Assembly: GCA_000507305.1 (NCBI GenBank)
Contig: DF239321.1
Span: 127,365-191,364 of the forward strand
Length of the DNA: 64,000 bases
Direction: 5' to 3'
Source: Breviolum minutum Mf 1.05b.01
Taxonomy: Eukaryota; Sar; Dinophyceae; Suessiales; Symbiodiniaceae
Shown: piece after piece, positions 21,102 to 32,067 of the stretch
How positions within the stretch are numbered: the stretch's first letter is position 1
How the letters are laid out: each line of letters begins with the position of its first letter
Position numbers and translations under genes: made by a program
The notes under the pieces: model-generated
The model's database searches: none
Told to the model about the DNA's origin: nothing
The model's input: the letters and a program-made list of their open reading frames with translations, nothing else

Positions 21102-22295
21102 ATGCAAGCATTGCTACAGTGGCGGTTCCTTGTTCATTCCAGGAATACCTGGCAGGCCTTGAGCCACAGCTGTTTTTCATCAACAGTCCTTCAAAAAGAA
21201 AAAACTGAGAAATGCTGGCAAATTAGTTCACATGGACGGTGCCGCAGTTTGTATGGAATTGTTTCCACTGGACATCGCAGCCCATCCGGATACCACGAGG
21301 TCCACATCCAAGGGCAGCACTTCTTTGTGCACCGTTTGGTGGCAGTTGCTTTCTTGGGCTCTCCGGATCCACTGGCGTGGCAGGTCCACCATAAAGATAG
21401 CAACAAATCCAACAACCATGTGGACAATTTGGAGTATGTAACCCCTGCACAAAACATAAGTCTTTCCTATGCAAGCCCCACAAGAGGTAACGCTGGCGGC
21501 CATCTGTCTATGCCAGTAATGTGGAGGGCAGTTGGGTCTGAGTCCTGGCAAACAAGCCCCTCAATGGTAGAGGCCGCGAGGCACGCAGGAGTTTCCCAAT
21601 TTTCGCTGCGCAAGAGCTGCGACGAGAACATACCAGTCAGAGGTTTTGAATTTTGTTTGGCGAAACTTGCTGAGCAAGAACCGGTGGAAGGGGAAGTATG
21701 GAGGCAGATGCTCGATCCCAGAACAGGCACTGCAGTCCCTGGCAAGATGGTCAGCTCATTCGGCCGATTGCATTTCGCAAATGGCAGAATATCCACAGGA
21801 CACCAAGTCAAAAATGGCTATCATACCGCGAAAGTGAGTTCACGGTTAGAGTTACTTCACCGACTTGTAGCATTCGCGTTTCTCGGACCACCACCGACCC
21901 AACAACACATTTATGTAAATCATAAAGACTATGACAAAAGTAACAATGCTGTGGATAATTTGGAGTACGTCACTGCTTCTGAAAACGCCATCCACAGTCA
22001 TGCAAATGCAGCTCGCCGACGGCCCACATCGAACGTAAAGCCTGTCGAGAGCAGACCCAACATTGGAAGCGGCGAGTGGACGTGGCATTCGTCGATGGTA
22101 AACGCTGCAAGGATGTGCGGGGTGTCTGACACACTTGTCAGATTTCACGCCTGCAATAGCCGCAGCCATGCTGGTAAGTTTGAGTTTCGCTTCGCACAGA
22201 TGGAATCAACCACTAGTCGTCCAGGTGAAGAATGGCGGGATGTTGATGTCACGGCTCACCTTCAGGAACGGTTGCTGAGGAGGTCGTTGACCTGA
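21102..22295 (+). CDS. HNH-2: tandem NUMOD4-HNH homing-endonuclease-like protein, 397 aa
   Basis: An intronless frame with the same architecture as HNH-1. Module 1: CWQISSHGRC (38-47), HNH VHHKDSNKSNNHVDNLEYV (95-113), NUMOD1/HTH-like (139-186). Module 2: GEVWRQMLDP (197-206), MVSSFGRLHF, HNH VNHKDYDKSNNAVDNLEYV (272-290), HTH-like (313-365). The C-terminus PGEEWRDVD again echoes a module start. Both HNH motifs keep the core His and Asn residues, so activity is plausible. The N-terminal 30 residues (MQALLQWRFLVHSRNTWQAL...) carry Arg/His/Ser and no acidic residues before Glu33, as in organelle presequences; this is inference. The expected role is DNA cleavage as a homing or self-spreading gene, or a domesticated nuclease. 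Confidence 0.85.
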   Translation: MQALLQWRFLVHSRNTWQALSHSCFSSTVLQKEKTEKCWQISSHGRCRSLYGIVSTGHRSPSGYHEVHIQGQHFFVHRLVAVAFLGSPDPLAWQVHHKDSNKSNNHVDNLEYVTPAQNISLSYASPTRGNAGGHLSMPVMWRAVGSESWQTSPSMVEAARHAGVSQFSLRKSCDENIPVRGFEFCLAKLAEQEPVEGEVWRQMLDPRTGTAVPGKMVSSFGRLHFANGRISTGHQVKNGYHTAKVSSRLELLHRLVAFAFLGPPPTQQHIYVNHKDYDKSNNAVDNLEYVTASENAIHSHANAARRRPTSNVKPVESRPNIGSGEWTWHSSMVNAARMCGVSDTLVRFHACNSRSHAGKFEFRFAQMESTTSRPGEEWRDVDVTAHLQERLLRRSLT

Positions 22296-22458
22296 TATTC
22301 TGGTCTTTTCCGGGGCCAAAATGTCAGGAGGAAAGACTTGATCCCCTTTGGTTCTGGCACGGCAATCTATTTATGCAACTTTTAGTAAAGAGGATGAGCC
22401 AGTGTTCGTATATGCAGGGTGCCCAAAGGCAGGCCCTGAAGAATGCCACATGGCAGTT

Positions 22459-22693
22459 TCAAAACAATCGGAGTATAGAATGAAGTCGACGAGCCTTTAT
22501 CCAAGCATATTTAGCCCTTTCAAAAACAGATTCAGCATGATTCAGCCATGTAACACTTGGATCATTTGGAGTCTCGGATTGCTGATGAGGCTGCAAACCT
22601 TTCCACATGGCCTCATTGGGAAGAGTAGTGAATGATGCAGCCTTGCAGTGACCTGGCCAGCCCACTTTAGCATCAAACTGACCGCAGCACGGT
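22459..22693 (-). CDS. minus-strand exon, unknown protein
   Basis: After an acceptor-like TTGATAG the minus-strand frame reads GQFDAKVGWPGHCKAASFTT, then LPNEAMWKGLQPHQQSETPN and WLNHAESVFERAKYAWIKAR, with a stop at 22459. It faces the 3' end of HNH-2, 164 bp away. The forward frame (22348-22635) is partly open but less convincing in its second half. No domain is recognised. Confidence 0.4.
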
Positions 22694-23135
22694 CTATCAA
22701 CATCATTGGACATGCAAAGCAGGCAGAGGAGTTATTGCAACTATAGATATGTTTTATTTTCCGTGGTTGTGTAATGTTTGCATTATGGATATGTGATGTG
22801 TGGTGATATGGGAACATAATGACATACTGTAGAGAAGGGTGGAAGTCAAGCGTGCCTATGCGCCTTCTTTGGGTACACCCCTCCAGGTCCAAACCCAGAA
22901 GTGGATCTCGATCTTACGGCCGTCTCATTGTCCCTTTTATGTTCAGCCAGCCTTCCAATCTTCCACCTTTGCTCTAATCCAAGAGCCCTTTTTCTTTGCA
23001 ACGCCAATGAACACAGTTACATCTTGATTCCATCTACAAAGAAAATCTCCAGTCACATTGCCTGGTGTTATTCACATACATCCTCCAAATCTTCTTCCAA
23101 ATCCCCCAACCTACACCACTGCCCACACAGATGCC

Positions 23136-23240
23136 ATGGGCCGCAAACGCGGCCGTAACGATGCTGGTGACACCACGGCCTCCTGCAGCGCCCTGTGGGC
23201 TGCAGATGTCTTGGACGTGGCGGACAGCGAAGCTCAACCG
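23136..23240 (+). CDS. candidate first exon, unknown protein
   Basis: ATG 23136 in a good context (GCCATGGGC) opens MGRKRGRNDAGDTTASCSAL and continues WAADVLDVADSEAQP to a phase-0 donor GTACGA at 23241. The N-terminus is basic, then acidic. A CACACAG acceptor just upstream means it could instead be internal. The minus strand is also open here (23034-23471), so strand is not certain. Confidence 0.35.
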
Positions 23241-23582
23241 GTACGACCCGAGGTGTGGTGCTATGGCGTAGCAGCGCTTAGTAGCACCTGTTGTGGTAGA
23301 TTGGCCACGTCTTCGAAAGGTGCCGGGGATGGGGGGATGTTGAGATATGGAGTTGGATGGTTGGGTGGGAAATGGTTGTAGTTTGGTGGAGGGGGTTGAG
23401 GTAGGATAGAGTAAAAGTTTGATGAGAGCGACCTTTCGAAAACAAATGCATGAATGGTTGTCAAACATCAACCAGCATCAAGCTTTATTTTTCCTTTTTT
23501 GGAGATGTTTGCCATTTACAAGTGTTCAGCTTCAAGTATGTACTCTCTCTCCAAAGGACCAAACTCCCATGGCCACAGCAGA

Positions 23583-23858
23583 GGTTTTTACCTGGCGGTT
23601 CGTGATGCTCTTGCGGAACGTATCACCCTGGGACTGGCCGATGGTTGTGTGCAAGCAGATTTGGCATCGAATCGTTTGCAGAATCCGATGCTTGGACAGG
23701 GAGTTGTTTCACCTCAGAACTTTGTGGGTAAAGAGGTCGGATATGTGCAGTTGAAGAAAATTATTAATTGCATCAGCACCAGCAGGAACAACAATAGAAG
23801 CAACAACACAGCCACCAATGTTGCAATTCAGGACCACTCCAATTATAACATTTATTGA
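23583..23858 (+). CDS. possible exon, frame uncertain
   Basis: Two forward frames are open: FYLAVRDALAERITLGLADG... continuing to an Asn/Ser-rich end at 23858, and EVFTWRFVMLLRNVSPWDWP, which is Trp-rich. Both start near an acceptor-like CACAGCAG. I cannot choose; coding on the plus strand is plausible. Confidence 0.25.
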   Translation, partial: GFYLAVRDALAERITLGLADGCVQADLASNRLQNPMLGQGVVSPQNFVGKEVGYVQLKKIINCISTSRNNNRSNNTATNVAIQDHSNYNIY

Positions 23859-24266
23859 AGCCATGAAGAATGTGAAGAACTTTCCCTCCAAAATATGGCA
23901 TGAGAAACATTGGAACTTAGAATTCAACATGCCACTTAACATGGGAGCTTCACCTCGGGTGTCATAGTCATAGCCTGCAATTTCGCAGATTTCCAAGGAT
24001 CTTGGCCCTAAGCCACTTGGAATCCTTGGCACATTCTCAGCACCTTGGCCCTATAGTCGGTTCAGTAGCCTTGGGTCATGCGCCGTATATGTCTTGTTGG
24101 TTTGATGTTGGCACAAAAAAAAGGGACAATTTGGCTGGTGAGCATTGAGCATTTGCAAGTGCCTTAAGGTATTTGGTTGCCATATTTGGTGCTTGTTGAT
24201 ATGTCGTATGCCAATCTCTATAACTTTTTGTTGCTTTGCTTTCAAGTCTTCTAAGATTGGGGGTTC

Positions 24267-24491
24267 ATGACCTATGTTGAGGTCAACACTCCTTATATCA
24301 CTTCCCGTGTCGCTGTCTCACCCAAACCCATCATGGCATGTATTCCAACCATGACTCCCGTGTCCATGGTGAGGTTTCTCTTCGGCGGAATCCGAGCTTT
24401 GTTACGCTACATGGCACCCTGGCTTCAACGGTTTGAAGGGTATGAGCTGGATGATAGGGTTACTCTTAACATGAAAATGACAGATTGTTGA
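24267..24491 (+). CDS. ORF or terminal exon, 74 aa, unknown protein
   Basis: ATG 24267 opens MTYVEVNTPYITSRVAVSPK, followed by SMVRFLFGGIRALLRYMAPW and a charged end FEGYELDDRVTLNMKMTDC at TGA 24489-24491. The middle could be an amphipathic or membrane-associated helix. No splice site is needed inside. Not recognised. Confidence 0.4.
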   Translation: MTYVEVNTPYITSRVAVSPKPIMACIPTMTPVSMVRFLFGGIRALLRYMAPWLQRFEGYELDDRVTLNMKMTDC

Positions 24492-24707
24492 TAGACATCT
24501 CCTGGTAGTACTGGTGGTTAAATTTTGATACATATTGTTGGCAGTTTGTTTGCCATGTTTAGATGTGGCATGTGTCTCACCTTGCAGAAAAACCTTCTAG
24601 GGTCAGGGAGTGGAGTCTGAAAGAATATATGTTGGTTTGGCTCTACTAACTAGCACGTTTCTGATGAGGGCACCTCTTCAATTCGTTCTAATTGGTTTGT
24701 TTTTCAG

Positions 24708-24801
24708 ACCGCCAAGCTTCTCTTCAATTACTCTGTCACCCCTGCGTGTTGTAACATCCACAAGCTTTGTTGATACCTACAATGCCATTTCATCCAAGTA
24801 G
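24708..24801 (+). CDS. candidate terminal exon
   Basis: Following TTTTTCAG the frame reads PPSFSSITLSPLRVVTSTSF and ends VDTYNAISSK at TAG. Ser/Thr-rich. It might belong with the ORF at 24267, but no donor phase was established. Confidence 0.3.
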
Positions 24802-26031
24802 GACTTCGCGTTTACACCTTTCCCAGAAACATGCTGATGATCAATTTGCACTGACAGGCCAGACCTTATGTTTGGTGGGCTATCCTTTAAACAGATGTAT
24901 CAAGACTTACCATAATGTGCATGCATTTGCTTGGCAAACGGCCAACTAATTAGCTGACACTCTCATCACAGACATTTCAGACGAAGGATAATAGGTGACA
25001 TCGGGGTCATGGGCCCCCAGATTACTTTTCCTGTGTTGCTATCAGGTGGAAGCGCATCATCCACAAGTGTCCAGTCTTTGCTTATCTTAATGTTTGTTTG
25101 TTCTTGTTTTTTCACAGTCACAAACCTTTTTGAGGCAATAACGCAAGTACAGTATATATATAGAGAGACTTTGACAAATATAGTGATAATATAGTGAGCT
25201 CGCCATCTAGTTGTGCTCTTAGACTAACTCAAAAGTACACTAGATAAAAAAAAACAGCTATGGATGGCCATGGGGATGATTGGGGATGTATAGAGGTCAA
25301 TATGAATCTGTTTGAAAACTTCTTTGTCCAGGTTGGTGGCAGTTCCAGTTATGTTGTTCTCAGCACAAGGGATTGCGTTTTGGGTTGTTGAATCCGTGCA
25401 GCTTCCACATCCTTTCAGCTAGATACCACATCTCTTGCCAAGAAGTTATGGCTTTCATTTTCAAATTCATGTAGTGACCAGTTGGATGTCTTATTTGTTG
25501 TTGTGCATCAATGGATATTTCATATCTGAAAAAAACAAACAACAAACATGCGACATGTCAAGTTTAATTCAAGTATGGACTTCCTATCTGATCATTGTAC
25601 AAGGCATTCCTTATGCGCAACTTGAACACCCGCCACTTGAACTGACCTGGACCTAAACAACTTCCAATTACATCTCCCAGTAGTCACTTGCAGATGATTA
25701 GCATGATTAGCAGCCACTTATTTGCCGTTTCATCGTTTCCTCCGGCTTCCCATCCAATCAATTGCCTGCATGTACTCCCCAAAAAGGACTTAGGCTTAGA
25801 TGGTCTGAATAAGATCCTGATTCTTGAAACCTTTTTTGGTGTTCAAAAGCTTCATGTTCAGGGTGCACATGTGTCCATATTTACCAGTCGTCATTTTATT
25901 ACCATTCACCATCATTTATCATTTTACCATCACATTATTCACATCATTTTTGCCAGCCAACCCCCCAAACAAATCATCTATACCACCATTTGTCGTTTCA
26001 AAAAAAACAACTACAACACTTTTTTTTCGAG

Positions 26032-27287
26032 GCTTCCATTTGTCTCTTGGAGTCTTCTCCAAGCACCGATGCCTTGTGTGACTTGCTGCTTGCTCAACTC
26101 CGTGATGACGCGGCATCCAACGACGATGCGGATCGCATGGCAGGGGCATCGGCATGGGCACGTTTGGCAGCCTTGGTATATCATTATGTACCACCCAGGT
26201 GAGAATGTGATGGAATGTGGGTAGGATGGAGGGCATCATGGAAATTCAAGATTTTTTATGATTGGATGCTGGATATATGATATATCATTGATTCGTTGGT
26301 TAAAAGTTTAAAAATTGAAAATAAGATTTATGATATATTCATATGTCACAACTACATTCATCATCACAGAGTAATATCTAGAGTCCCCTTGTGAGAATCA
26401 TCTAGAAAAACGTGGCAGTTCTGTGGTCATGGTCAATGGGTAAAGAACCATGGATAAGTTTAGGCAGGTGCAGTGAGGAAAGTTATGGAAAGGTGGCATG
26501 AAGATGCAGGATGTATGCATGGCAACTGTATTTCCATGAAGCTGGGGCAGTTTATTTCGCAAGCAGCAACAAAGATCGAACAAGTACCTCCCCTGAAATT
26601 TAACATAGATACCACAAAAATAACCATATGTAAAAGGATATGCCAATTTAAACACCTTCGTTTTCGGTATTATATAATATATGTTAAATTTCGGGAGGGT
26701 AGCAGCTGATCATTTACTTACTTAGACTCAAATCCATCTTATCCCCCTCCCCTCCAAAAAGAAAACATCTTCGACTAGACATGTGCCGTTTTTGTTTTCC
26801 ACATTCATTTGTCATATTTTTCCAGAAAAAAAAACAAAACATCTTCTAACCTTCCAATCCCATGACTCAACTTCAATGTCAAGAAGCATTCATCCAACTC
26901 ACATATGAATTTGTCCATCAAAAATTGAATGGGACCTTACCAACCGACCCCTAATTAAGTTGCTAGAGTTATTAGATACACAGGTGTATGGGTCCGTTCA
27001 TTAGGTCCTGTTGGAGATTTCTTGGAATTCCGTTTCCCCTCAAAAAATCCATCCAACCATTACCAGCCCCTTTGGTTTGCAGGCGTTGGCTTGACCCCAT
27101 GGAGAAGCTCCTACGCTGCAGCCCTGCCTGCCGGTCCAAGGGACCACCGAAGGCCTTGGCCTCGTTGATGGCCAAGGGAGGCGAAGTGGCACAGCTGCTG
27201 CATGGGATGCCGGCAGTCAGGGAAACTCAGGATGGACTGATATGTGGATGTTCCGAAAAAAATGGGGGGAAAACTGACTTGTCATGA
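26032..27287 (+). CDS. two-exon gene 3' part, helical protein of unknown family
   Basis: Exon 26032-26198 (acceptor TTTTTTTCGAG) encodes ASICLLESSPSTDALCDLLL and ...ASAWARLAALVYHYVPPR, ending in phase 2 at GTGAGA. Exon 27083-27287 follows acceptor GGTTTGCAG and encodes RWLDPMEKLLRCSPACRSKG, then PPKALASLMAKGGEVAQLLH, with a stop at 27285-27287 unless a donor is used earlier. The phases match, restoring an Arg codon across the 884-nt intron, which holds a family A element. The product is rich in Ala/Leu helices with two Cys; it resembles helical-repeat proteins in texture, but no family can be named. Confidence 0.5.
26584..26702. repeat. MITE-like element, family A copy 4
   Basis: Left end TACCTCCCCTGAAATTTAAC plus ATA; right end TATGTTAAATTTCGGGAGGG plus TA. 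It is a diverged subfamily (ATTTAAC for ACTAAC) within the intron 26199-27082. Confidence 0.75.
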
Positions 27288-28168
27288 ACAAAGACAATGA
27301 TTGAACAAGGTGATGATGTTGTTGTTCAATGTGAGATGTCATGAGTCATAGTAGATGATCCTGGTATTTTAAGTTTAGATATGATGGCAGGATGTTATGT
27401 TGCTTTTTTAAAGATGCATCCGGGAGCTAAATCGTTCTTCTTTTTTTAAGGTTGGGAGGTTGGAGGGTAAGGGCCGTTATGTTAGTAGACTTTATTTTGT
27501 TGTTTTTTTCAATGTGGCGAGGTGCTATTCATCCTGGAGCCAATAATGACATTTCAAACAACCTTATCCATGATGGCCATCCTGAAAGTTCCAAGGTGCA
27601 GCCTTATACCAAGACGTGCATCTTGGCTTTTTGGAGAGTTGGAACCAGCCTCAGGGACTATTGGGGTGAATCGAAGATGTTGTTGTGTTTTTGTTTGGTG
27701 GCTAGCAAGCTGGTTGCGGGCTCGCCTAAAAGCGGAGAGAGTGATATTTTTTCAGTGCTTTCAGAAGGTGTATGGAGAAACTTTCCATTTGAGGACATGG
27801 TAGGAAAACTACGGTAGAAGTATATACCCCAATTTTGGAGGACAATGCTTTGAAAGAGTCTGGCAGATATTATGAGCCACAGTTTTCAGATGTTGCAGAG
27901 TGGAAGATTAGATCTTCCACGAACAAGTGTGATGCCGGTTGAGCATTGCATGTGTTAGATTTATTTTTTGTGAGCTTTAAATATATGTATGAATGTGTTG
28001 CTTCAAAGGAGCCGCCCCCCTATCCAAATGTGTTAGTTGGTAGTTCACCACTTGATGGTTTATCACTGTTGGAAATTGCGTCAATTTGGTCTGAACCTAA
28101 CCAACCAACCTAACCAACATCTTCCTGTCCCACTCTTTTTAATTCAACCCGGTTTTTGAGGTAAAAAT

Positions 28169-28555
28169 TTGGCCATTGGAAAGCTGAATCTCACAAAGTT
28201 GCACCTTGATTGCAAACAGAAATGGATGACTGGGAGAACTCGGGCGGCGACGTTGTTTTTTTTCTGGGTGTTTGAAGAGGATGACTACCCCAAGATACCT
28301 GGAGGGAGTTGGACTATGAATAGTTGTGTTGATAGATGTTTTTTTCGTGATGACTCCTGTTTGTTCGGTTGGAACATGTTGGCGACATACTGGCAAATTG
28401 TGATGGATAAACTTGATGCAAGGAATCCTGCACCGGTTAATGTTGGTAGTTTATTAGTTTATCCACAATTTTTACCAGGTGAGTGCAATAAATCAACAAT
28501 GAAGCACTCACTCACCATGTTCAAACGCAATTTGGGACATCTACCAGAAGTCTAA
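28169..28555 (+). CDS. possible exon-containing region, 128-codon frame
   Basis: The second half reads MNSCVDRCFFRDDSCLFGWN, then MLATYWQIVMDKLDARNPAP and KSTMKHSLTMFKRNLGHLPE, ending at TAA 28553-28555. The protein-like wording supports coding. The N-terminal third is Phe/Trp-rich around a T run and is probably intron. A minus-strand frame also runs here. Unknown function. Confidence 0.3.
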   Translation: MAIGKLNLTKLHLDCKQKWMTGRTRAATLFFFWVFEEDDYPKIPGGSWTMNSCVDRCFFRDDSCLFGWNMLATYWQIVMDKLDARNPAPVNVGSLLVYPQFLPGECNKSTMKHSLTMFKRNLGHLPEV

Positions 28556-28613
28556 GATACAGTGAAGCCAGATAGAAGTCCCCCCAACTTACCAACCACC
28601 GTGCTGTGCTTAG

Positions 28614-28812
28614 GATTTGTCAGCTCTTGGAACGTTTGGTGTTCCCACCGAAGCACGCTTCAGTGCTACTCCATCTGTCGCTCCCCGTAGCAAGTGACCA
28701 TGATTCTTCCGTGCAACCTGCCAGTTTTCAACAGAATTTGAAGGCGTTGGAATCGGAAGTGTGGAAAGAAGGTGACAGCACACTGGAAGCTTGGATTTGG
28801 TTTTCATCATAA
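28614..28812 (+). CDS. exon, unknown protein
   Basis: After acceptor GTGCTTAG the frame reads ICQLLERLVFPPKHASVLLH, then LSLPVASDHDSSVQPASFQQ and NLKALESEVWKEGDSTLEAW, with a stop at 28810. A donor (GAAG|GTGACA) may end the exon earlier, near 28771. Leu-rich and helical; not recognised. Confidence 0.4.
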
Positions 28813-29525
28813 TTTTTGCGCGTGGAAATCATATAGGTTTATATTCGGAATGCATGTTTAGATGTACGCTGGAGATGTTGATAGCATGCCTTGTTTTCGT
28901 GTTTGGTGTGATTGTTGCTTTGGGGGCGCTGGATGCGGATGAACCTGGTGGTTTTGACCAGTTATGGTAGAGATGTGGGTTTGATTGTCAATTTCTTGGG
29001 TTCAGGTTTATGTCATTTTATGTCGATGTTTGGTAAGAGATTGTTCATACATATGTTGCCTATCTATGTGTACAGTACACATACTGTATTTTGTCAATTT
29101 TGTTCATTCCGGGTGACTGTTTAAAATACATACATTATACTTATTATGCATCATTATTCCATGTTTCCATTATCTAAGAAGTTTATAGGCTCATTATGGT
29201 TTATTTGAATTCATGGTGGTTCATGTTTCCATGAAAAGGCAACAGTTAAATGCAAAGAGGAATGGACATTTGATGTGCAAATGAATTCACAACCACTCCA
29301 TTCCCAACCATTCCATTCCCATTGAGGGCGTGTAGCATCACCCAGCTACAACCCACCATTTGTCAATGTGAATCCCAAGAGTCAATACCCAGATAGGAAC
29401 AAAAGATTTTGCCAAAGCTACCTTTTATTTGAGGTGTACATATAGCCTAGCATGACGTTTCATTCTGTTCGTGGTATATTTATAGGTATTGAGTGTATTT
29501 ATCACTCTCCAACATCCCTGTATAG

Positions 29526-29823
29526 GTGTCGTGTGCATTTTTTGGTGCATCAGAGTTTCGCCTATCTAAATGATCATGCCCACATCTTCATTGAACATGG
29601 AACGGGACACCCCACGAAGGGAGATCGTGGCATATTCCAGGTATACGAAGATGAGATGAGTATTTGATAGTTTTTACACATCATTACACCAAGCACTTCA
29701 CGTGCATCGTGCATTGCCATTGGGTCATTCATTGCACAACAACTTTGTCCATTTTTGAGGACATCATCGTTTTGGACGCAAAGACGTTGTCTCTTGGCCA
29801 TATCCGGATGCAACGGGGTGGTG
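29526..29823 (+). CDS. two-exon gene fragment, unknown protein
   Basis: Exon 29526-29640 (acceptor GTATAG) encodes CRVHFLVHQSFAYLNDHAHI, then FIEHGTGHPTKGDRGIFQ, ending in phase 0 at GTATAC. Exon 29760-29823 (acceptor TTTTTGAG) encodes DIIVLDAKTLSLGHIRMQRG and ends at a consensus GTGAGT donor. The joined frame ...GIFQ-DIIVLDAK... is open with matching phase. His-rich and compact, it may be part of a folded enzymatic or binding domain, but no family is recognised. Confidence 0.45.
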
Positions 29824-31087
29824 GTGAGTTTGATGTATAGGCATAGGGATAAAACTTGGCTTTATCACTAGGGTAGATCTGGGGACTTTCGCTGCAATTT
29901 CACAGTTTTGCTGGTTATACGTTGGATTTTTCTTCATTGATGGATTCCTCTCCGACTTCTACAAGTCAAAAGGCCCAAACTGATACTCGTACCTCCTGAC
30001 ATGGCTGCAGTATCCATGCATTTTGTTTGAGGATGTTGCCAAACAAACGAGAACCAGCTTAGTTCTTGGGATGCTGCCCCAAGGTACTACGTGATGTTTG
30101 TTGAAGGTTTGCGCGCGACTTGAGCCAACGAGCGAAAAAATAGGGACGTGCTCAGCTGCCAAAGGGTGGATTTTTATTTGAATTTGGGAAAGATTGTGTT
30201 TTGGGAGTCGCCTTCGTTGGAATTGACGAAGTGCAGGATCTAATAGTAAGACTTTTGATATTTATATACGAAATATAATCCACCTGTTTTGCTGCATTCC
30301 TTAGTTTTTTTAAAGTGCAACTGATGCTGATGTTCTACTGGACTCTGTTTCGATGTACGTTCTTCACCTTTGCGCTGGACAAAACTTGGTGCTTTCCAGC
30401 CAAAGCCCTTCCGAACTGTCATGTTTGGGTCAATTGTCCAAGAGTCCAAGAGCGTAGTATAGCATATTTCAACAATTTGTCTCCAAAAAAAGCATGAATT
30501 TTCACCAGAACATCAACATTTTATTTGAGAACCATCAATTTTTTCACCAGAATCCATTCATCTTTCTAATGCTTAGCCATTGTTGTTGTGGGGGCCCTCT
30601 TTGCTATGGATCCTTTTAAAAACAGTGATTTCTGTGGGGTTTTTATCATACCCCACCTCGCAGTCTTGAAGAAACTGCCTGGGTCATCAACTTAAGGTTC
30701 GAATCCTTCCTGGGGTCCGGGAAGCCTCCAGTGGTGGGTGTGATTAGGTGGTTGACTTGGGATGGAGTCTGATAGTTTTTTTGGAGATGCCATCCTTCAT
30801 TCTGAAGGTGTGTGAGTTAAGTCGAAGTATCACATGTTGGTTTTTATGTAGAAAGATATTTAAATCCGCAAGGGTCCAACTACCGCAGATGCCATGATGA
30901 TCAATGTGAAATCCATTCTGGGTACATGCATTCCATCCTTATCCTTTGTTGAACTTTTACCATATAATAGTTCTAATATTCCAACATCATGCATTCCATC
31001 CAAGCACAGTCATCACCTCAACATAGCATAGATAGATGGAGATTACCTTCACCCACATACTTCCTAATGCACTTGTCCATCCACCAG
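29824..31087. other. mostly intron or intergenic; tRNA-like box only
   Basis: No exon could be fixed on the plus strand. A minus-strand frame (29959-30162) is protein-like but unsupported. GGTTCGAATCC near 30696 resembles a tRNA B box without a matching tRNA body. Confidence 0.3.
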
Positions 31088-31431
31088 GTTTACTATGAAC
31101 CTCTAGACATCACTGGCCCAGCGCTGTCCTCAAATTGGATTGTTTGATGTCGACCGTAACGAGCTAACAGGCTTATTCTTAATGATGATGTTTGGGCTAT
31201 TCAGGAATTGAGCAATGACATTGCTGAAAAGAGGTTTGATAGCTTGTGATGATCCTTTGGTTTCAATCTTGTATATGTGTTTCACGTTGTTTTTTTTGGT
31301 CTATGTAGTGATCCTTCAGTGTTCAACTCGACTTTCACTTCCATCAAAGTTGATCAGAACTGGCGTTGTTTGACGTTTGAGGTCGTTTTGGTGGGTGCTG
31401 GAAAGGAGTTGCCCACCATTTGGAGCACCAG
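31088..31431 (+). CDS. three-exon gene fragment with two 63-nt introns
   Basis: Exons 31088-31141 (VYYEPLDITGPALSSNWI), 31205-31245 (ELSNDIAEKRFDS plus two bases) and 31309-31431 (DPSVFNSTFTSIKVDQNWRC, then LTFEVVLVGAGKELPTIWST). Phases 0 and 2 agree at the two introns (31142-31204 and 31246-31308), both 63 nt, with acceptors ATTCAG and TATGTAG. The joined wording ...RFDSF-DPSVFNSTF... is smooth. The next donor is at 31432. Beta-rich composition; not recognised. Confidence 0.5.
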
Positions 31432-31536
31432 GTGCATGAATCGATTTTGCTTCAACTTCCAGTGACATGACCGGAATACATACAAGAAAGGTAGACTTTG
31501 GTATGGGGCGTTCTGATGCAAACATTTGAGGATTTT

Positions 31537-31648
31537 TACCCTCCGAGAAACTAACAGTTTGCACCTGAAAATGGATGGTTGGAAGACTACCTCCCTTTTG
31601 GCTTTTGGCCCATTTTCAGGGGGAGCTGTTAGTTTCGGGGAAGGTATT
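31537..31648. repeat. MITE-like element, family A copy 5
   Basis: Left end TTACCCTCCGAGAAACTAAC plus AGTTTGCACCTGAAAAT; right end CATTTTCAGGGGGAGCTGTT plus AGTTTCGGGGAAGGTA. Shares the GGATGGTTGGAAGA core. Likely intronic, downstream of the exon ending at 31431. Confidence 0.75.
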
Positions 31649-31870
31649 TTTGTAAAATATCAGATGATCAAATGACAATGACAAGCAGAATTTTCTCAGG
31701 AAAACAAAACATGCCCGTAATTACAGATCTCAATTCTCAGATAGGACTATATTTGTCACCTAAAAAGCCAGCAATAAACGACAATGTTGCGGCTGTCAAG
31801 GACCCAATGCTGTCACATCACGTTGCATATTGATGCATGCCGTTTCGGCTCAATCCCATGCGCAATGCAA

Positions 31871-32067
31871 GAGCTGTGAAATGCATCATGGAATTTGAGG
31901 AATCATTTTTTTAATGAAAATCAACAACGAGATTCCAAGCTGTATGATAGAAGGATTCCATCGAAGAGCTGTGACATGCATCATATCATCATGGAATTTG
32001 AGGAATCGTTTTTTTCTCGTGAAAACCAACACCAAGATTCCAAGATGTTGGAAGGATTCCATCGAAG
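31871..32067. repeat. 95-bp direct tandem duplication
   Basis: Two units begin GAGCTGTGAAATGCATCATG at 31871 and GAGCTGTGACATGCATCATA at 31966. Both carry GGAATTTGAGGAATC, a T run, and end GGATTCCATCGAAGA. They differ by small indels and substitutions. Confidence 0.8.

Noticed and set aside
30640..30720. tRNA-like sequence: B-box GGTTCGAATCC, ACCCCA/TGGGGT ends and a GCAG/CTGC stem
   Set aside because: The D loop lacks the conserved GG, the A box does not match, and the anticodon arm does not form a normal 7-base loop. At best a decayed tRNA-like repeat.
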